Positions 39,447-48,038 of a DNA stretch of 54,462 nucleotides are shown piece after piece. A model generated the notes under the pieces. It made no database searches. It had not been told where the DNA came from and saw only the letters and a list, made by a program, of their open reading frames with translations. Numbering within the stretch: position 1 is the stretch's first letter; the number at the start of each line of letters is the position of its first letter. Source of the DNA: Nocardioides sp. J54 (GTDB lineage Bacteria > Actinomycetota > Actinomycetes > Propionibacteriales > Nocardioidaceae); contig NZ_JAER01000030.1 of the NCBI RefSeq assembly GCF_000519005.1, positions 1 through 54,462 on the forward strand. Reading direction: 5' to 3'. The translations under genes and the position numbers were made by a program.

Positions 39447-39726
39447 TTGTCCACAAGCCTTGGGGATAACTGGGGCGAGGTCGTGGACGACACGCGGACA
39501 TGGTGTGCAAGGGCTGGGGAGGAGGTTGTGGAAGAACGATGTGGAGAATCGACGAAGTGTCCGCTGACCTGCGCAAACGCTGGTGCACAGCTGTGGAGTG
39601 GAAATACTTCGGCGGTGTCGCCGTTCACCCGGCGGTCCTCCGCCGTTCCTGGTGGGGCCACCCCGGCGACCGATCTTCCGCCGCTCCCGAACCCGGGTTT
39701 CCACAGCTGGGGTCAAGTTTTCCACC
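39447..39726. promoter_or_regulatory. Cluster of DnaA-box-like sites upstream of dnaB
   Basis: One exact box TTGTCCACA (39447-39455); TTCTCCACA on the minus strand (39540-39548, one mismatch); TTATCCCCA minus (39461-39469); weaker 7/9 matches at 39527, 39592, 39697 and 39718. No other clear structure was seen in the 463-bp gap 39294-39756, apart from a palindrome AACCCGGGTT at 39690. It may allow DnaA to control dnaB or act as a DnaA titration site. It is not oriC because dnaA and dnaN are not next to it. Confidence 0.65.
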
Positions 39727-39756
39727 GGCGCTTGACATGGCCCGGCCGGATACGGC

Positions 39757-41127
39757 ATGAACCGCCGCGCCCTCGACCGGGAGATCGCCCGGCTCGCGGT
39801 CCCGGCGTTCCTCGCGCTGGTGGCCGAGCCGCTGTTCCTGCTCGGTGACGCGGCCGTCGTCGGCCACCTCGGCACCCGCGAGCTCGCCGGCCTCGGCCTC
39901 GCTGGCACGGTGCTGTCGACGGTGGTCGGGCTGTGCGTCTTCCTCGCCTACGGCACGACGGCCGGGGTCGCCCGCCAGCTCGGTGCCGGCCGGCGCCGCG
40001 AGGCGCTCGCCCAGGGCGTCGACGGGCTCTGGCTCGCCGTCGCGATCGGCGTGCCGGTCACCGTGGCGACCAGCCTGCTCGCCCGTCCGCTGGTCTCCGT
40101 GTTCGGGGCGTCGGGCGGGGTCGAGGACGCCGCGACGACCTACCTGCGCATCGCCGCGCTCGGCACCACCCCCCTGCTCCTCGTGCTCGCGACGACCGGT
40201 GTGCTCCGCGGCCTGCAGGACACCCGCACGCCACTGGTGGTGGCGGTCGCCGGCAACGCCGCCAACCTCGCCCTCAACATCCTCCTCGTGTACGGCGTCG
40301 GGCCGGCGCCGCGGCTCGAGCTGGCCGGGTCCGCGGTCGGGTCCGTGCTGGCCCAGGTCGCGATGGCGGTGGCGCTGGTGGCGGTCGTGGTCCGTGCCGC
40401 ACGCCGAGAGGGCGCCAGCCTGCGCCCGCACGCGGCGGGGATCCGGGCGGCCGGTCGCGCCGGCGTGCCCCTCCTCGTGCGCACGCTCACGCTGCGCGCG
40501 TCCTTGCTGGTCACGACGGCCGCGGTGGTGCTGGCGGCGGGCGAGGCCGCCGACGCGGGCGCGGTGGCGGCCGGCTCGGGCGACGCGGTGCCGATCGCGA
40601 CGCACCAGCTGGCGCTGACGATCTGGAACTTCCTGGCCTTCGTCCTCGACGCGATCGCGATCGCGGCGCAGGCGATCACCGGGCGCCACCTCGGTGCCGG
40701 TGACCGGAAGGCGGCGCGCGAGGTCACCGACCGGATGGTGCAGTGGGGCGTGCGCAGCGGGGTCGCCACCGGCGTGCTGCTCGCCGTGGCCAGCCCGTGG
40801 CTCGGCGCGCTGTTCACCCCCGACGCCGCGGTCCGGGACGCACTGGTCCCGGTCCTCCTCGTGGCAGCCGCCTTCCAGCCGGTGGCCGGGGTGGTTTTCG
40901 TGCTCGACGGCGTGCTCATCGGCGCCGGTGACGGCCGCTACCTGGCCGTGGCAGGGCTGGTCGTCCTGGGCGGCTACGCTCCGCTCGTGCTGCTGACGAG
41001 TGCGCTGGGTGCCGGCCTGACCGTGGTGTGGGTCGTGTTCGGCCTGGCGTTCATGGGCGGCCGGCTCGCGACCCTGCTCCGCCGGTCGCGCGGCGAGGAG
41101 TGGCTGGTCACCGGGGCGGCCGCGTGA
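39757..41127 (+). CDS. MATE-family efflux transporter (DinF-like)
   Basis: The 456-aa product has 12 predicted helices, starting LDREIARLAVPAFLALVAEP and with FLLGDAAVVGHLGTRELAGL, the typical helix 1-2 loop of DinF-type MATE proteins. The second-half repeat includes DAIAIAAQAITGRHLGAGDR. Such proteins export cationic or hydrophobic compounds with Na+ or H+. ATG 39757 lies in the divergent region of dnaB. A TTGACA at 39732 is close upstream but no matching -10 is clear. Its stop overlaps the next gene in a GTGA arrangement. Confidence 0.92.
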   Translation: MNRRALDREIARLAVPAFLALVAEPLFLLGDAAVVGHLGTRELAGLGLAGTVLSTVVGLCVFLAYGTTAGVARQLGAGRRREALAQGVDGLWLAVAIGVPVTVATSLLARPLVSVFGASGGVEDAATTYLRIAALGTTPLLLVLATTGVLRGLQDTRTPLVVAVAGNAANLALNILLVYGVGPAPRLELAGSAVGSVLAQVAMAVALVAVVVRAARREGASLRPHAAGIRAAGRAGVPLLVRTLTLRASLLVTTAAVVLAAGEAADAGAVAAGSGDAVPIATHQLALTIWNFLAFVLDAIAIAAQAITGRHLGAGDRKAAREVTDRMVQWGVRSGVATGVLLAVASPWLGALFTPDAAVRDALVPVLLVAAAFQPVAGVVFVLDGVLIGAGDGRYLAVAGLVVLGGYAPLVLLTSALGAGLTVVWVVFGLAFMGGRLATLLRRSRGEEWLVTGAAA

Positions 41128-41687
41128 AGCCGCTGCAGGCGGTCGGGCTCGGCCTGGTCCTGATCGCGCTCGGCCCGGTCGAGGCGGAGCCCGGCACCTT
41201 CGACCCGCTGCCCGACCCGCTCGGCTGGTTCCTGGTCCTGGTCGGCCTGCACGGGGTCGGCCCCTCGCTCGACGAGCGCCGGCTGCCGTTGCTGCGCCTG
41301 CTCGGCGGGCTCGCCTTCGTCGTCTCGGTCGCGCTGGTCGTGCCGACGGTCGCGCGCTGGCTGGAGACCGACCCGTCGCTGGGCTGGGCGGCCGACGTGC
41401 CGCGCTTCGCGTTCTTCGCCCTGGTGTGCCACGAGCTCAGCCAGGCGGCCCTGCGCGCCCGCGCGACCGGCGGGGCGAGCAGCTTCAGCATCGCCGCGCT
41501 GACCCTGTTGTTCGTGCTCGCCGCCCCGCCGCTCGCCTTCGGCGCCGGCTGGGACGGCGTGGGTACGGCGGGCGAGGTGGCCGCGCAGGCGGTCCAGATC
41601 GCCCTCGTGGTGCTGTGCTTCGTCTTCGCCGGGCGCAGGTGGGCGGGGGCCCCGGAGGTCGACGCCCCCGAGGCCCCCGCCGCCTGA
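41124..41687 (+). CDS. Small integral membrane protein, coupled to the MATE gene
   Basis: The 187-aa product starts at GTG 41124 inside the MATE stop. It has about five membrane segments: LQAVGLGLVLIALGPVE, PLGWFLVLVGLHGV, LLGGLAFVVSVALVVPTVA, FAFFALVCHELSQAALRA and AAQAVQIALVVLCFVFAG. I do not recognise the family. Translational coupling suggests it helps or accompanies the MATE transporter. Confidence 0.7.
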   Translation: MKPLQAVGLGLVLIALGPVEAEPGTFDPLPDPLGWFLVLVGLHGVGPSLDERRLPLLRLLGGLAFVVSVALVVPTVARWLETDPSLGWAADVPRFAFFALVCHELSQAALRARATGGASSFSIAALTLLFVLAAPPLAFGAGWDGVGTAGEVAAQAVQIALVVLCFVFAGRRWAGAPEVDAPEAPAA

Positions 41688-41710
41688 GACCGGCCGGCCG
41701 GCGGGCCTGC

Positions 41711-42361
41711 TCAGCCCTGCAGGTTGTTGAGCACGTGGGTCGCGATCTGGGCGGCCTGCTGGCGCGGGTCGCCCTCGTAGTCGACGCCGTCCTCGTACTC
41801 CATCTCCACCTCGACGTTCGCCGTCGCGGAGCAGGCGCGCAGCTCGGCCTCGAGCGGCGGCGCGTCGCTGACCTTCCACCAGCCGTCGGTGGCGCCGGGG
41901 ATGTCATCGGCCGGCTCGACGATGGAGGCGATCTCGCTGGGCTGCGAGCAGCCGAAGGTGCCCTTGACGAAGTCGGAGGGGCCGGTGACCTTGATGGTCA
42001 CCTCGACCAGGTCCTCGGCCTCGAAGGAGCAGTTGTCGCTGCGCCACTCGAGGTCCTGCTCGCTGGTCGTGCCGCCCCCGGGCTCGGCCGGGCCGAAGGT
42101 GATGCCCATCGCCTTCGCCAGGTCGTCGCCGGTGATGAGGTCGCACGCGGCCGGCAGCAGGTCGGCCGCCGGCGGCTCGCTGGTCGGCTCGCTGGTGGCC
42201 TGGGTCGGCTCCTCGGTCGCCGAGGTGGCCTCCGTCGGCGACGGGGCCTGCGAGGACGGCTCGGTGGCGTCGTCGTCGGGCTCGTTGTCGTCGTCGCCGC
42301 AGGCGGCGAGGACGGGGGTGAGGGCGATCAGGGCAGCAGGCCAGAGTCGGCGCAGGCGCAT
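41711..42361 (-). CDS. DUF3558-like lipoprotein
   Basis: The 216-aa product has a lipobox LAAC at the end of its signal (MRLRRLWPAALIALTPVLAA). A Ser/Thr/Pro/Glu-rich linker follows, then a domain with three or four Cys (LLPAACDLITGDDLAKAMGI, NCSFEAED, GTFGCSQPS, ELRACSATAN), the pattern of the DUF3558 family of actinobacterial surface lipoproteins. Function is unknown. AGGAGA lies 8 nt before ATG. It is separated from rplI by a terminator. Confidence 0.78.
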   Translation of the reverse strand: MRLRRLWPAALIALTPVLAACGDDDNEPDDDATEPSSQAPSPTEATSATEEPTQATSEPTSEPPAADLLPAACDLITGDDLAKAMGITFGPAEPGGGTTSEQDLEWRSDNCSFEAEDLVEVTIKVTGPSDFVKGTFGCSQPSEIASIVEPADDIPGATDGWWKVSDAPPLEAELRACSATANVEVEMEYEDGVDYEGDPRQQAAQIATHVLNNLQG

Positions 42362-42399
42362 CGGGGGTCTCCTGGGGAAGGGGGGAGAGGTACGTGCCC

Positions 42400-42438
42400 A
42401 AAAATGCCACGTGGCCGGCCCCGCGAGGGACCGGCCAC
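42400..42438 (-). terminator. Intrinsic terminator after rplI
   Basis: Stem GTGGCCGG/CCGGCCAC with a 12-nt loop, followed on the minus strand by GTGGCATTTTTGG. It ends the rpsF-ssb-rpsR-rplI transcript. Confidence 0.88.
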
Positions 42439-42458
42439 GCCGATGATCGTGCGCTGCG

Positions 42459-42905
42459 TCAGGCAGGGATCACGTTCAGCGTCACGGCGACGGAGACGTC
42501 GTCGTGCAGCTTGACGGAGACCGCGTGGTTGCCCAGCGACTTGATCGGGTTGCCGAGGACGATCGTGCGCTTGTCGATCGACTCGCCGGCGGCCTCGCCG
42601 AGCGCGGCGGCGATGTCGGCGGGGGTGACCGCACCGAACAGGCGGCCGCCCTGGCCGGCCTTCACCTTGACGTCGACCGGGGCGCCCTCGAGCTTGGCCT
42701 TGATCTCGGCGGCGTGCGCCTCGTCGCGGACGGCACGCGCAGCGCGGGCCGCCTTGATCGAGTCGGCCTGGGCCTGCGCACCGCGGGTCCAGCGGATCGC
42801 GAAGCCACGCGGGATGAGGTAGTTGCGGCCGTAGCCGTCCTTGACCTCGACCACGTCGCCAGCAGCGCCGAGGTTCTCGACCTCCTGGGTCAGGATGATC
42901 TTCAT
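42459..42905 (-). CDS. rplI: 50S ribosomal protein L9
   Basis: The 148-aa product starts [20 protein letters not shown] and has the L9 signature [13 protein letters not shown] in the N-terminal rRNA-binding domain, the long connecting helix ([20 protein letters not shown]) and the C-terminal domain ending [10 protein letters not shown]. It binds 23S rRNA domain V and helps keep the reading frame. Last gene of the ribosomal operon, followed by the terminator at 42400. Confidence 0.98.
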   Translation of the reverse strand: MKIILTQEVENLGAAGDVVEVKDGYGRNYLIPRGFAIRWTRGAQAQADSIKAARAARAVRDEAHAAEIKAKLEGAPVDVKVKAGQGGRLFGAVTPADIAAALGEAAGESIDKRTIVLGNPIKSLGNHAVSVKLHDDVSVAVTLNVIPA

Positions 42906-42934
42906 GAGTTCAGCTCTCCTTCTCTAACCCGAGC

Positions 42935-43171
42935 TCAGCGGCCGCTGGAGGTGTAGGGCAGCAGCGCGACCTCACGGGCGTTCTTCACCGCGATCGCGAC
43001 GTCACGCTGGTGCTGGACGCAGTTGCCGGTCACCCGACGGGCGCGGATCTTGCCGCGGTCGGAGATGAACTTCTTCAGAAGGGCGGTGTCCTTGTAGTCG
43101 ACACCGGTGGCCTTCTCCTTGCAGAACTGGCAAACCTTCTTCTTCGGCTTGCGAACGACTGCCTTCGCCAT
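42935..43171 (-). CDS. rpsR: 30S ribosomal protein S18 (zinc-ribbon, C+ form)
   Basis: The 78-aa product has the zinc-binding version CQFCKEK followed by NCVQHQ, rather than the Cys-free paralogue. The core [19 protein letters not shown] and the C-terminus [11 protein letters not shown] are typical. It forms a pair with S6 on the 30S platform. A Cys-free paralogue, used under zinc shortage in some actinobacteria, is not in this window. Confidence 0.97.
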   Translation of the reverse strand: MAKAVVRKPKKKVCQFCKEKATGVDYKDTALLKKFISDRGKIRARRVTGNCVQHQRDVAIAVKNAREVALLPYTSSGR

Positions 43172-43238
43172 TGTGGTGCTCCTCCTCAGAGCCCGGCCGC
43201 GTCAGTCAACGACGGCCGGAATGGTTGGTTGATGTAGC

Positions 43239-43832
43239 TCAGAACGGGGGCTCGTCGCCACCGGAGACACCCGGGGCAGCCCAGGGGTCACCGGCCGGCG
43301 CGCCGCCACCCGTGTTGGATCCGCCGGAGGCCGGCTGGCTGCCCCACGGGTCGCCACCCGCGGGACGTCCCCCACCCTGGTTGCCGTAGCCACCCTGGTT
43401 GCCACCGAAACCGCCCTGGCCGCCGCCCTGCTGGCCGCCGCCGCCGTAGCCCCCGCCACCGCCGGAGCGGTTGGCGCGGGTGACCTTGGCGGTCGCCCAC
43501 GTCAGCGAGGGGCCGACCTCGTCGACCTGCAGCTCGTTGACGGTGCGCTTCTGGCCCTCGCGGTCCTCGTAGGAACGCGACACGAGCCGGCCCTGGACGA
43601 TGACGCGCATGCCCTTCTGCAGGGACTCGGCGACGTTCTCCGCGGCCTGGCGCCAGACCGAGCAGCGCAGGAACAGGGTCTCCCCGTCCTTCCACTCGTT
43701 CGTCTGACGGTCGAACGAGCGCGGGGTCGACGCCACCGTGAAGTTGGCAACCGCAGCGCCCGACGGGGTGAAGCGAAGCTCCGGGTCGTCGGTCAGGTTG
43801 CCGATAACGGTGATGACGGTGTCGCCAGCCAT
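43239..43832 (-). CDS. ssb: Single-stranded DNA-binding protein
   Basis: The 197-aa product has an N-terminal OB fold ([40 protein letters not shown]) to residue about 115, then a Gly/Gln/Asn-rich disordered linker ([19 protein letters not shown]) and an acidic tip DEPPF that recruits partner proteins. It covers single-stranded DNA in replication and repair. Position between rpsF and rpsR is the standard actinobacterial order. Confidence 0.98.
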   Translation of the reverse strand: MAGDTVITVIGNLTDDPELRFTPSGAAVANFTVASTPRSFDRQTNEWKDGETLFLRCSVWRQAAENVAESLQKGMRVIVQGRLVSRSYEDREGQKRTVNELQVDEVGPSLTWATAKVTRANRSGGGGGYGGGGQQGGGQGGFGGNQGGYGNQGGGRPAGGDPWGSQPASGGSNTGGGAPAGDPWAAPGVSGGDEPPF

Positions 43833-43951
43833 GGTGGTCTCCTGGTGAGTGGGTTCAGTGGCCCGCCCGGGTCAGCCCCGGGCAACGGCCCCCATCGTGT
43901 CCGGTGGGGCCGACATTGAACAGGCGGCATCCACAGGACGGGTCGAGTGCC

Positions 43952-44239
43952 TCAGACGGTGGGGCGCAGGACCTTGGTGCGGAGCACGGACTCGTTGAGG
44001 GTCAGCTGACGGTCGAGCTCGTCGATCGTCGCCGGCGCCGCGGTCAGCTTGATGATCGCGTAGATGCCCTCGGCGTGCTTCTTGATCTCGTACGCCAGGC
44101 GGCGCTTGCCCCACACGTCGACGTTGTCGACGGTGCCGCCGTCGTTGCGGACGACGTTCAGGTACTTGTCGAGCGACGGCTGAACCGTCCGCTCGTCGAG
44201 GCTCGGGTCGAGGATGACCACGACTTCGTAGTTGCGCAA
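43952..44239 (-). CDS. rpsF: 30S ribosomal protein S6, TTG start
   Basis: The 95-aa product begins [18 protein letters not shown], the conserved S6 start, which is preceded here only by TTG at 44239. GGAG lies 6 nt before that TTG. Upstream in-frame GTG codons would add residues not seen in S6 proteins. The ferredoxin-like fold and C-terminus [15 protein letters not shown] are complete. S6 pairs with S18. A hairpin 30 nt upstream may allow autoregulation by the S6:S18 pair. Confidence 0.96.
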   Translation of the reverse strand: MRNYEVVVILDPSLDERTVQPSLDKYLNVVRNDGGTVDNVDVWGKRRLAYEIKKHAEGIYAIIKLTAAPATIDELDRQLTLNESVLRTKVLRPTV

Positions 44240-44267
44240 AGCGGTCTCCACCTCCTCTGGACTGACG

Positions 44268-44286
44268 GCCACGGACTCTCCGTGGC
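44268..44286 (-). promoter_or_regulatory. Leader hairpin GCCACGGA-GAG-TCCGTGGC before rpsF
   Basis: Perfect 8-bp stem with a 3-nt loop in the untranslated leader, just upstream of the ribosome site. Known S6:S18 autoregulatory leaders are hairpins in this place; the exact recognition loop was not verified. Confidence 0.45.
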
Positions 44287-44420
44287 AGGAGGGCTCTGCA
44301 TGCCTGCACCGGTTCGGCCGGGCAGACGGGGTGCTGCAGTACGGCGCCTGTCGGCACCGGACAGGAGAGGTTAACAGCGCGCGGGGTGCTGGACCCAATC
44401 CCGGTCCGGGCGCTCCCCGC

Positions 44421-46421
44421 TCACTGGAACCAGACCGGGTTCTCGATGGAGGTCTCCCCGACCACCAGCACGGCGTTCGCCCCGTCGAGCCCGGCCGGGA
44501 GCTCGAGCTGGACCTGGGCGCACACCTCGCCGGCGCCGAGCGACCACACGCCGTCGAGCGAGCCGAGCTTGGTCGCCTGCGGGTCGTAGACGTCGATGCG
44601 GAACGGCGTCCCGTCGGGCAGCCCGTTCACCGCGAAGTGGGCGTAGAGCGTCCCGGGCAGGCTCACCCCGGACAGGGTCTGCGGGGAGTCGATGGTGCTC
44701 GGGACCGAACAGTCGTTGCCTCCGTCGAGCGACCACCCGGCGCCGCTGGCCGACGCCTCGCCGCCCATCGGGTCGGCCGGCTGGTCCGGCAGCTCCTCCA
44801 GGAAGGGCGAGACGTACGACGGGTCGCCGCCCTCCTGGGCGATCTCGATGATGTCGCGGGCGAAGTTGACCGGCCGGATCCGCGCGGAGCCGCCGGTGAA
44901 CGCCCCGCCCTCGCCGCTGCCGCCGACGGTGGCCTCGGTGACGACGGCGGTGTTGATGCCGATGATCTCGCCGTCCTCGTTGATCGAGGCGCCGCCGGAG
45001 TTGCCGGACCCGATCCGGATGTCGGAGTCGATCCAGGCGCGGCTGTCGTGGATGGGCCGCTCCTGCAGGAAGGTGGACACCACGCCACGGGTGACGGTCA
45101 GCGCCCGTCGCTCGAACTCCTCGCCGGTCGCGACGTGCGCGATGGCGGGGTAGCCGAGGGCCGTGATCTGGTCGCCGGTGCGGACGTCGTCGCTGTCGGC
45201 GAGCTCGAGGGGCTCGGGCAGGTCGAGGTCGTCCTCGTCGATGGCGTTGCCCTCGGCGTCGCCGGTGATCTTCATGACCGCGAGGTCCAGCACGCCGTCG
45301 GACACGATGGTCTCGGCGGTGAAGGACGGAGCGGCCGGCTCGTCGTCGCTGGGGGAGACCAGCGCGATCTTGTAGCCGGCCGGCTCCTCGCCGGGCGGGT
45401 TCTGCCCGGGCGCGTCCGGGTCGGCCACGTGCGCGTTGGTGAGGATCAGCCCGTCCTCGCTGATGACCGAGCCCGAGCCGTTGCCGAGCACCTGGCCGTC
45501 GGGGCCGACCGCGAGGATCAGCACGCTGGCGAGCTTGGCCCGGTCGAGCTCGGCGGTGCTGAGGCCGGGGTCGTCCGACCTGCCGGGTCCGTCCTTGCCG
45601 TCGTCGCCGGTGAGCACCACCGCGGTGCCCACGCCGGCCGCGGCGATGACCGCGACGGCGGCGATCCCGGCGACGAGGGTGCCGCGGCCCTTGCGCTTCT
45701 TCCGCGCGATCGAGCGCTGCGCCTGGCTGGCGTCCACGACCGGCACCACCTCGACCTCGACCCCGGCAGTGGGGTGGCCGAGCACCAGCGTGGTCGGCTC
45801 GTCCAGCCGGAGCTGGGTGACCCGGTCCGCGTCGCGCCAGGTGCCGGCGGAGGAGCGGTCGACGTACCACCAGCCGTCGGGGCGGCCCTCGACCACGCCG
45901 TGCAGGCGGGAGACCGACGGGTCGTCGACGACGACCTCACCGGCCGGGTCGCGCCCGATCCGCACGGCGCTGCCCGGCGGGAAGCGGTGCGTCGTGCCGC
46001 CGACCCGCACCACGACGCCGGGGCCACCCACGTAGCCCGGCCCCGTCGGCCCGGTGCCCGGCAACACCGTCTGCGCGAGACCGGGCGCCACGCCGGTCGG
46101 CAGCACCGGGGCGGCCGGCCGCTGCGCGGCCCCCTCGGGCACGAGCACCAGCGCCGGACCGTCGATCGCGCCGAGCCGGACCTCGGTGTGCGCCGCGACG
46201 CGCACCTCGGTGACCCGGACGCCGTTGAGCCACGTGCCGCCGCTCGAGCCGGTGTCGACCAGGACCCACCCGGTGCCGTCGTGGCGCAGCTGGGCGTGGT
46301 TGCGGGAGACCCGCGGCTCGTCGACCTGGACCGTGCTGCCGGGGTCGCGGCCGACGGTCGCGCCCTGGGCGGGGGTCAGGGTCCAGGTCCGGTCACCGAT
46401 GCGGGCGGTCAGGTTCTGCAC
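44421..46421 (-). CDS. Membrane serine protease with two N-terminal FHA domains
   Basis: The 666-aa product has FHA1 (1-90, [17 protein letters not shown]), FHA2 (about 130-215, [17 protein letters not shown]), one membrane helix after a basic RKKRKGR stretch (about 240-265), and an outside trypsin-like domain with the triad His in TNAHVADP, Asp in [10 protein letters not shown] and Ser in [11 protein letters not shown] last domain with Cys follows ([10 protein letters not shown]). FHA domains bind phosphothreonine, so cytosolic kinase signals may control the outer protease. GTG 46421 is 7 nt after TAGCGT, likely leaderless. It is next to rpsF but faces its own promoter. Confidence 0.92.
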   Translation of the reverse strand: MQNLTARIGDRTWTLTPAQGATVGRDPGSTVQVDEPRVSRNHAQLRHDGTGWVLVDTGSSGGTWLNGVRVTEVRVAAHTEVRLGAIDGPALVLVPEGAAQRPAAPVLPTGVAPGLAQTVLPGTGPTGPGYVGGPGVVVRVGGTTHRFPPGSAVRIGRDPAGEVVVDDPSVSRLHGVVEGRPDGWWYVDRSSAGTWRDADRVTQLRLDEPTTLVLGHPTAGVEVEVVPVVDASQAQRSIARKKRKGRGTLVAGIAAVAVIAAAGVGTAVVLTGDDGKDGPGRSDDPGLSTAELDRAKLASVLILAVGPDGQVLGNGSGSVISEDGLILTNAHVADPDAPGQNPPGEEPAGYKIALVSPSDDEPAAPSFTAETIVSDGVLDLAVMKITGDAEGNAIDEDDLDLPEPLELADSDDVRTGDQITALGYPAIAHVATGEEFERRALTVTRGVVSTFLQERPIHDSRAWIDSDIRIGSGNSGGASINEDGEIIGINTAVVTEATVGGSGEGGAFTGGSARIRPVNFARDIIEIAQEGGDPSYVSPFLEELPDQPADPMGGEASASGAGWSLDGGNDCSVPSTIDSPQTLSGVSLPGTLYAHFAVNGLPDGTPFRIDVYDPQATKLGSLDGVWSLGAGEVCAQVQLELPAGLDGANAVLVVGETSIENPVWFQ

Positions 46422-46428
46422 CCGCGGG

Positions 46429-46434
46429 ACGCTA
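46429..46434 (-). promoter_or_regulatory. -10 box TAGCGT, N7 to GTG (FHA protease)
   Basis: Fixes the start just before FHA1. The 297-bp gap 46422-46718 shows no gene, only this promoter, that of nfo and GC-rich inverted segments. Confidence 0.6.
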
Positions 46435-46705
46435 GTGCGCGCGCCGATCTTCTGGCACTGGTTTACCGAAATACCCGTGTTCTGGGGATCGGACCCGGGC
46501 GGGACACCTCGATCGGGCACGAGCTGCACCTCCGGCCGGCGTGTCGCCTGCAGTTCCTGCCCGAACGACGCAGCGGCGGCCGCTTGCGGCGGCGCGGGCG
46601 GAGCCCGTGCCGACTCCGCGCCGACAGCCGACCGGCCGGGGGACGGTCGGCTACGCGCGGCCGCCGATGCCACCACGCGGCAGACCCCCTGTCGGAGCCG
46701 CTTCC

Positions 46706-46711
46706 TACGAT
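46706..46711 (+). promoter_or_regulatory. -10 box TACGAT, N7 to ATG (nfo)
   Basis: No Shine-Dalgarno precedes the ATG at 46719. Confidence 0.6.
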
Positions 46712-46718
46712 GGACCCC

Positions 46719-47522
46719 ATGAGCCTGCGCATCGGAGCCCACGTCGACCAGACCGACCCGATCGCGGAGGCGGCTGCGCGCAACGCGCCGCTGGTGCAGT
46801 TCTTCCTGGGCAACCCGCAGTCGTTCAAGGGCCCGGTCGTGGCCTACGAGGGTGGGGCCGAGGGGCTGCGCAAGGACGCGGAGGCGGCGGGCGTGGACCT
46901 CTACGTGCACGCGCCGTACCTGATCAACGTCGCGACCACGAACAACCGCCAGCGGATCCCCAGCCGCAAGCTGCTGCAGCAGCACATGGACGCCGCGGCC
47001 GAGATCGGCGCGAAGGGCCTGATCGTGCACGGCGGGCACGTCACCGACGAGGACGACCCGGCCAAGGGCTTCGACAACTGGCGCAAGGCCGTCGAGGCGA
47101 CCGACATCAAGGTGCCGCTGCTGATCGAGAACACCGCCGGCGGCACCAACGCGATGACCCGCTACCTCGACCGGATCAAGGGCACGTGGGAGGCGATCGC
47201 CAGCGCCGAGGGCGCCGACATGGTCGGCTTCTGCCTCGACACCTGCCACGCCCACGCGGGCGGCAACGCGCTGGAGACGATCGTCGACGACATCCGCGCC
47301 ATCACCGGCCGGATCGACCTGGTGCACGCCAACGACAGCCGGGACGCCTTCGACTCCGGCGCCGACCGGCACACCAACTTCGGCGCCGGCAAGATCGACC
47401 CCGACCTGCTCGCGCAGGTGGTCCGCGACGCCGGGGCGCCGGTCGTCTGCGAGACGCCCGGCCCGGCCGAGGCGCACGTCGCGGACTTCGAGTGGCTGCG
47501 GGAGCGGATCGGCGACGCCTGA
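46719..47522 (+). CDS. nfo: Deoxyribonuclease IV (endonuclease IV)
   Basis: The 267-aa product is a TIM-barrel AP endonuclease that cuts 5' to abasic sites. The metal ligands are visible in order: YVHAPY, LIVHGGHV, LLIENTAG, CLDTCHAHAGG, LVHANDSRD, DRHTNFGAGKI and VVCETPG. Length and motif order are normal. It is probably a leaderless transcript with TACGAT as its -10 box. No LexA box is present, so it appears constitutive. Confidence 0.96.
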   Translation: MSLRIGAHVDQTDPIAEAAARNAPLVQFFLGNPQSFKGPVVAYEGGAEGLRKDAEAAGVDLYVHAPYLINVATTNNRQRIPSRKLLQQHMDAAAEIGAKGLIVHGGHVTDEDDPAKGFDNWRKAVEATDIKVPLLIENTAGGTNAMTRYLDRIKGTWEAIASAEGADMVGFCLDTCHAHAGGNALETIVDDIRAITGRIDLVHANDSRDAFDSGADRHTNFGAGKIDPDLLAQVVRDAGAPVVCETPGPAEAHVADFEWLRERIGDA

Positions 47523-47556
47523 GCGCCGGCGCCCCGGCCCGGGGCCGGCCCTCGGC

Positions 47557-47973
47557 TCAGTCCCCCAGCCAGCCGAGGCTCCGCGCGATCCGTTCGAGGG
47601 TGTCGAGCAGGGCGTCGTGCTCCTCGGGCGAGAGGTCCGCGGTCGCCCGGTCGGCCACGGCCTGCACCGGCCCGGCGCGCAGCTCGTCGACGCGCTCGTG
47701 GCCGGCGGGGGTGAGCCGGTACTCCTGGCTGAGCTCCTCGGCGAGCCCGTCCGCCACCAGTGAGTCCAGCACCTCGGCAGGCGCCTGCCCGCCGGCGTAC
47801 GGCGAGAGCAGCTCGGGCGCGTCGTCGACCTGCACCGACCCGCTGGCCAGCCGGTCCAGCACCCGCCACTGCGGTCGGGTCAGCCCGGCCGCCGCGACGG
47901 CGTCCTCCACCTGCTCGTCGATGAGCCGGCTGACGGTGCTGGTCCAGTAGGGGAGCGGGCGCGGTGCGGTCAT
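47557..47973 (-). CDS. MarR-like winged-helix protein
   Basis: The 138-aa product has helices STVSRLIDEQVEDAVAAAGL, LTRPQWRVLDRLASG and a wing-like segment GLAEELSQEYRLTPAGHERV typical of MarR proteins; the C-terminal helices (LLDTLERIARSL) would dimerise. The DNA-contacting helix is poor in basic residues, so DNA binding is less certain. It is convergent with nfo and divergent from femX; TACCGC lies six bases before its ATG. Confidence 0.75.
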   Translation of the reverse strand: MTAPRPLPYWTSTVSRLIDEQVEDAVAAAGLTRPQWRVLDRLASGSVQVDDAPELLSPYAGGQAPAEVLDSLVADGLAEELSQEYRLTPAGHERVDELRAGPVQAVADRATADLSPEEHDALLDTLERIARSLGWLGD

Positions 47974-48025
47974 GCCCGGGCGGTACCCGTCGACGGGGCG
48001 GGCACCCGGGCCACCCCCCGGCCGA

Positions 48026-48031
48026 TAGCCT
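48026..48031 (+). promoter_or_regulatory. -10 box TAGCCT, N7 to ATG (FemX-like)
   Basis: GAGGGA also lies in the spacer, so a ribosome site cannot be excluded. Confidence 0.55.
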
Positions 48032-48038
48032 GAGGGAC

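Noticed and set aside
39688..39701. LexA-like site CGAACCCGGGTTTC before the MATE (DinF-like) gene
   Set aside because: One arm is imperfect and the four central bases do not fit the consensus; the site also overlaps a DnaA-box-like stretch.
39447..39726. DnaA-box cluster as the chromosomal origin
   Set aside because: Actinobacterial oriC lies between dnaA and dnaN, neither of which is here; there is no clear AT-rich unwinding element.
47523..47556. GC-rich inverted segment between nfo and the MarR gene as an intrinsic terminator
   Set aside because: The arms overlap almost completely, leaving no proper loop, and no T-run follows on either strand.
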